Source: Luteolibacter arcticus (lineage in GTDB: Bacteria > Verrucomicrobiota > Verrucomicrobiia > Verrucomicrobiales > Akkermansiaceae). Taken from it: a DNA stretch of 64,000 nt. The stretch lies in assembly GCF_025950235.1 (NCBI RefSeq), contig NZ_JAPDDT010000011.1, forward strand, positions 62,001-126,000, read 5' to 3'. Shown in pieces: positions 61,601-64,000 of the stretch; within the stretch, counting starts at the first letter, position 1, and each line of letters starts with the position of its first letter. The notes under the pieces were generated by a model that searched no databases, was not told where the DNA came from, and saw only the letters and a list, made by a program, of their open reading frames with translations. A program made the translations under genes and the position numbers.

Positions 61601-64000
61601 GATGGCCCCCAACGCAAAGGCGGGACTGGTGATCGACGGAGGTTCCGCGCCCGGTTCGATGGTGGCGATTGCCAACGAGTGAGAGTCTCCGGCGGCGATT
61701 GCCGCCACCTTGTTCAGGCCCGTGGGCAACGTCGTTTGACCGCTGCCATTGTATCCCCAGGTGACCACACTTCGATCGGACTTCAGGGCGAGATTGTGGT
61801 CGCCGTTCGCTGCGATCGCGATCACCCCACTCTGGGCTGCGGCGGGAACCGTGGTTCTGTTATTGGCGGAATAGCCCCATGCCACCACTGCACCGTTGGC
61901 CTTCAGCGCCAAGCTGTGATAGGCCGCGGCGCTGATGGCGACCACGTCCGAAAGACCTGCCGGAATGTTGAGCTGGCCATCGCCGTTGTTTCCCCATGCC
62001 ACCACCGTGCCATTCGCTTTCAGCGCGATGCTGTGGCGCTCGCCTGTGGCGATGGCGACCACTGTATTCAATCCGGCGGGGATGTTGAGCTGACCATAGT
62101 TGTTTAATCCCCAGCCGCGGATGGTGCCATCGCTCTTGAGTGCCAGGCTGTGCCGGTAGTGGGCGGCGATGGCAACTACCCCTGAGAGATCGGCGGGGAC
62201 CGTGGATTGGCCATCGCTGTTGTAGCCCCATGCCACCACGGTGCCGTCCGCTTTCAGTGCCAGACTGTGCCGTTCGCCAGCGGCTATCGCCACGGCGGTT
62301 GTCAGGCCCGCGGGGATGGTGACCTGATTGTTGCCGTTGAATCCCCAGCCCGCGATCTTCCCGTCCGCCTTGAGAGCGAGGCTGTGATAGTAGCCGCCGG
62401 CCAAGGCGATGACGCTTTCCAAGCCCGAAGGCACGGCGGCCTGCAGATCCGCGTTCTCTCCCCATGCGACGACCGACCTGGTCTCCAAGGATACCGCCCG
62501 CGTGCCTTTTCCATAGGCATTGGTCGCGGTGACCGTGACCGCGAAGATTCCGAACTGCCGGGCTGCTCCCGAGATCAAGCCGGTTTGCGGATTGATCGTC
62601 AGGCCGGGGGGGAGGCCATCCGCTCCGAAGGATGTGGGCGTGTTGCTGGCCGTGACTTGATAGCTGAAGCCATTGCCGACGGTGGCGACCGCGGTGGCCG
62701 CGCTGGTGACCACCGGAACCGCGCCGTTGATAATCAGATTCAGGGTCCGCTGGACGGTGCCACTGGTGTTAGTGGCCGAGAGAGTCACGGCAAAGGATCC
62801 GGTCGTATTGGCGGTGCCGGAGATCACCCCGGTGGTGGGATTCAAGGTGAGGCCGGCAGGAAGGCCGGTGGCCGCAAAGGTGGCGGGTCCATTCCTCACG
62901 AAAATGCGATGATGGAAGGCATGGCCGCTGACCCCATTGGCGAGCCGGGGGCTGGTAAAGATCGGACTGGAAACGCCCGGCTCGAGGGACGAGAGCGCCA
63001 GTCCGTGGTAATACCCCGCTGAAATCGCGGCCACACGGCTCAGGCCGGCGGGCAGGGTGGTTTGCAAGTCGCCGTTGTTGCCCCAGGCGATGACGCTGCC
63101 GTCGGACTTGAGGGCCAGGCTGTAGGCATCGCCTGCCGCGATGGCCACGACATTGGTCGCCGCAGCGGGGACGGTGGTCAGGCTATAGCTGGAATAGCCC
63201 CAGGTAGCGATCGTCCCGTCGGCCTTCAATGCGAGGCAGTGGCCTCCGCCTGCCGCGATGGCGACCACGTTGTTCAATCCCGCCGGAACCGTGGTCTGGT
63301 TGTAGCCGTTGTAACCCCACGCGACGACCGTGCCGTCGGACTTCAGCGCCAGGCTATGCTGATACCCGGCGGCGATGGCCACGGCGGTATTCAGGCCGGC
63401 GGGCGGCGTCGCTTGACCGTAGGAATTCGCTCCCCACCCGGTGATGGTGCCATCGGTTTTGAGAGCAAGCGTGTGCATGCCGCCGGCTGCAATGGCGGAC
63501 ACGCCCGACAGTCCTGCCGGCGGAGTGGCCTGAGCCGAACTGTCCTGTCCCCAACCCACGACGGTGCCGCCTGCGCGGAGGGCGACGCTGTGGTAGCGAC
63601 CGGCCGAGATGGCGATGGCGTCAATCAGGCCAGTGGGTGGCGTGGCACGGTTGTTGGCATTGTTTCCCCAGCCGGCCACGGTTCCGTCCTGCCGGAGAGC
63701 CAGGCTGTGGGACTCCCCGGCGGCGATGGCGATGACTCCTCCAAGGTTCGAGGGAATGACTGTCTGGTTATTGGCATTGTAACCCCAACCGGCGATGGCT
63801 TTGGTCTCGAGGGTCAGGACTTGGTTTCCGGAGCCGTAGGTATTGGTCGCGGCGACGGTGACGGTGAAGATTCCCAGTTGCTGGGCGGTGCCCGTAATCC
63901 GGCCGGTCTGCGAGTCGATCGCGAGGCCCTGTGGCAGGCCCGTGGCGCTGAACGTGGCCGCCCCATTGCTGACCGTGACTTGGTGACTGAAGTCGGGGCC
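58610..64000 (-). CDS. Giant secreted RCC1-type beta-propeller protein (5' end outside window)
   Basis: The frame is open to the right edge of the window, so the start is not visible; at least 1796 residues. Three blocks, each of seven RCC1-like blades (WGxNxxxQxxxPxGLxxVxAIAAGxxHSLALKxDGTV), lie at about 62977-63796, 61650-62472 and 60330-61147. Pairs of He_PIG-type Ig domains separate them, and another Ig domain lies at the window edge. Next come two tandem beta-sandwich modules (LSPSGLTFTRGG, then LSPSGLTFSQGG; 59010-59820) and a C-terminal module (LNLPNILAYALGINPL to RRFVRLRVEKNL). Known: RCC1 propellers are protein-interaction platforms, and bacterial secreted versions are poorly understood. 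Likely a surface or secreted binding protein. Confidence 0.88.
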   Translation of the reverse strand, partial: GPDFSHQVTVSNGAATFSATGLPQGLAIDSQTGRITGTAQQLGIFTVTVAATNTYGSGNQVLTLETKAIAGWGYNANNQTVIPSNLGGVIAIAAGESHSLALRQDGTVAGWGNNANNRATPPTGLIDAIAISAGRYHSVALRAGGTVVGWGQDSSAQATPPAGLSGVSAIAAGGMHTLALKTDGTITGWGANSYGQATPPAGLNTAVAIAAGYQHSLALKSDGTVVAWGYNGYNQTTVPAGLNNVVAIAAGGGHCLALKADGTIATWGYSSYSLTTVPAAATNVVAIAAGDAYSLALKSDGSVIAWGNNGDLQTTLPAGLSRVAAISAGYYHGLALSSLEPGVSSPIFTSPRLANGVSGHAFHHRIFVRNGPATFAATGLPAGLTLNPTTGVISGTANTTGSFAVTLSATNTSGTVQRTLNLIINGAVPVVTSAATAVATVGNGFSYQVTASNTPTSFGADGLPPGLTINPQTGLISGAARQFGIFAVTVTATNAYGKGTRAVSLETRSVVAWGENADLQAAVPSGLESVIALAGGYYHSLALKADGKIAGWGFNGNNQVTIPAGLTTAVAIAAGERHSLALKADGTVVAWGYNSDGQSTVPADLSGVVAIAAHYRHSLALKSDGTIRGWGLNNYGQLNIPAGLNTVVAIATGERHSIALKANGTVVAWGNNGDGQLNIPAGLSDVVAISAAAYHSLALKANGAVVAWGYSANNRTTVPAAAQSGVIAIAANGDHNLALKSDRSVVTWGYNGSGQTTLPTGLNKVAAIAAGDSHSLAIATIEPGAEPPSITSPAFALGAIGGGFYYRIAATQGAYSYAASGLPAGLQIDPATGVISGSPTEFGTFTIILSAANASGVVQKTVSLTINRPQPAISSGAFPSSALGSDFSYQVTASNSPGSFAVTGLPAGLTLNPATGLITGKPLVAGLFNITISATNAHGTGSLNAPLTVHEVLAWGDNRDGQTVVPPGLNNVVAVAGGYYHSLALKGDGTVTGWGYNGNNQTTVPASLTTAVAIAAGERHSLALRNNGTVVAWGYNSDGQSTVPTDLSGVVALAANYRHSLALKSDGTVRGWGYNGYGQLTIPAGLNAVVSIATGDRHSIALKADGTVTGWGNNTYNQLAIPVGLADVTSIAAGGYHNLALTNNGSVVAWGYNTSNQATVPVAAQSGVVRIAAGETHSMALKADGTLVIWGGNGYGQITGPTGIGRISDISAGELHSVALAALPPANPEILVFPAPPGLRGGAYHWQVSTRHGLATFATSGLPDGLVLNPATGVISGVPTVAGTFPIQVSATDAFGTSQVNLALSISDPVLEFANVPLASGEAGTPFGYRIETVLPAENFQITGLPPGLSFDPASRLLDGIPSTAGVFTVQVQATTATGNAVNSWTITIIPSFSASLSPSGLTFTRGGTSHWYLQSADVPAGSPLAARSGSIGNNSVSWIETTLPGPGTLAFRSKVSSEAGFDLLRVRQNGTTFASWSGERDWTLDSFNIGGQGPQTIRWEFANDSVTQSGLNAAFLANVIFTPAAPPSPFDSSLSPSGLTFSQGGQSSWYLQSTHVPQGIPFAARSGNTGNNTLSWIETTLPGPGTLAFRSKVSSESNYDFLRVRLNGVPLASWSGERDWTLDNFEIGGVGPQVVRWEFATDGSGQAGLHAAFLAQVTFTPSTTSGGFESWPVLATLPANRRGQDDRNGPLNLPNILAYALGINPLTAQASDLPQAALETLGGSTYLTFTFRKNPAATDITYIPEISASLPSPWQSGAGHLTVIESTPTSMKVRSNVSLGSAQRRFVRLRVEKNL
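59010..59820 (-). repeat. Tandem duplication of a beta-sandwich module in the RCC1-type protein
   Basis: Two units of about 400 bases encode near-matching modules (SLSPSGLTF, WYLQS, SWIETTLPGPGTLAFRSKVS, ASWSGERDWTLD). Confidence 0.9.
60330..63796 (-). repeat. Three seven-blade RCC1 repeat blocks
   Basis: Twenty-one blade repeats of about 117 bases, in three blocks of seven. The block at 61650-62472 and the block at 60330-61147 match each other blade for blade (for example both have GERHSLAL in blade 2 and YRHSLALKSDGT in blade 3), so one arose by duplication of the other. Confidence 0.85.

Noticed and set aside
60330..63796. CRISPR-like regular repeats
   Set aside because: The roughly 117-base periodicity is coding and explained by RCC1 blades; there are no short identical repeats with unique spacers and no cas genes.
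1..64000. tRNA, rRNA, riboswitch or replication origin
   Set aside because: I saw no sequence with the needed conserved features, though weak structures could be missed without a covariance search.

Overview
The window looks like a chromosomal piece of a high-GC member of Verrucomicrobiota, probably class Verrucomicrobiae (Luteolibacter/Haloferula-like). The grounds are gene content, not a marker gene. It has a PSD1-type DUF1587/1592/1588/1585 protein paired with a DUF1552 protein, a PEP-CTERM protein behind a sigma/FecR pair, membrane-tethered ECF sigma factors, secreted solenoid proteins with DPxxAxxW repeats, giant LamG/cadherin-like proteins, a ThuA protein, and C-termini ending in an (R)RFxRLR motif. 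I found no rRNA, tRNA, CRISPR array, prophage or conjugation genes. Both ends are cut inside genes: a LamG protein at the left and an RCC1-propeller protein at the right.

Layout. 1-9 kb: two giant secreted LamG proteins (the second with a metzincin-type HExxHxxGxxH site), an esterase, and a small anchored protein. 9.2-12.2 kb: an ECF sigma factor carrying its own membrane segment and external helical repeats, followed 24 bp later by a secreted solenoid protein with the same kind of repeat. 12.3-15.3 kb: a zinc peptidase with an NPCBM domain, and a ThuA protein. 15.3-16.2 kb: a broken second copy of the sigma locus. 16.2-23.8 kb: a 2529-residue metallopeptidase with PA14-like, LamG and cadherin-like repeats. 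24-29 kb: an IS4-type remnant, a purple-acid-phosphatase-like protein overlapping a polytopic membrane protein, and another solenoid protein. 30-35.6 kb (minus): sigma, FecR, PEP-CTERM protein, a strong terminator, then a GH36-like alpha-galactosidase. 36.1-37.6 kb: a second membrane-tethered sigma factor. 37.7-44.1 kb: gene scraps around the intact DUF1552/DUF1592 pair. 44-47.4 kb: a large clan-A-like glycoside hydrolase. 47.5-51 kb: an ISAs1 scrap, a flavin monooxygenase, an isochorismatase-like hydrolase and a divergent LysR regulator. 51-56.1 kb: a GH81 endo-beta-1,3-glucanase. 56.6-58.6 kb: a DUF4112 protein and several remnants. 58.6-64 kb: a protein with three seven-bladed RCC1 propellers.

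The theme is an exported polymer-degrading and cell-surface arsenal (glucanase, alpha-galactosidase, glycoside hydrolases, three zinc peptidases, phosphatase, esterase) under extracytoplasmic-function sigma control. Two observations stand out. First, two sigma factors are themselves fused to membrane and extracytoplasmic parts, and their genes carry the same AT-rich element ending exactly 53 nt before the start codon. Second, a C-terminal module recurs in five unrelated exported proteins and may be a sorting or anchoring tag. Much of the rest is a graveyard of deletion-truncated genes and transposase scraps, so the region appears to be evolving by duplication followed by deletion.
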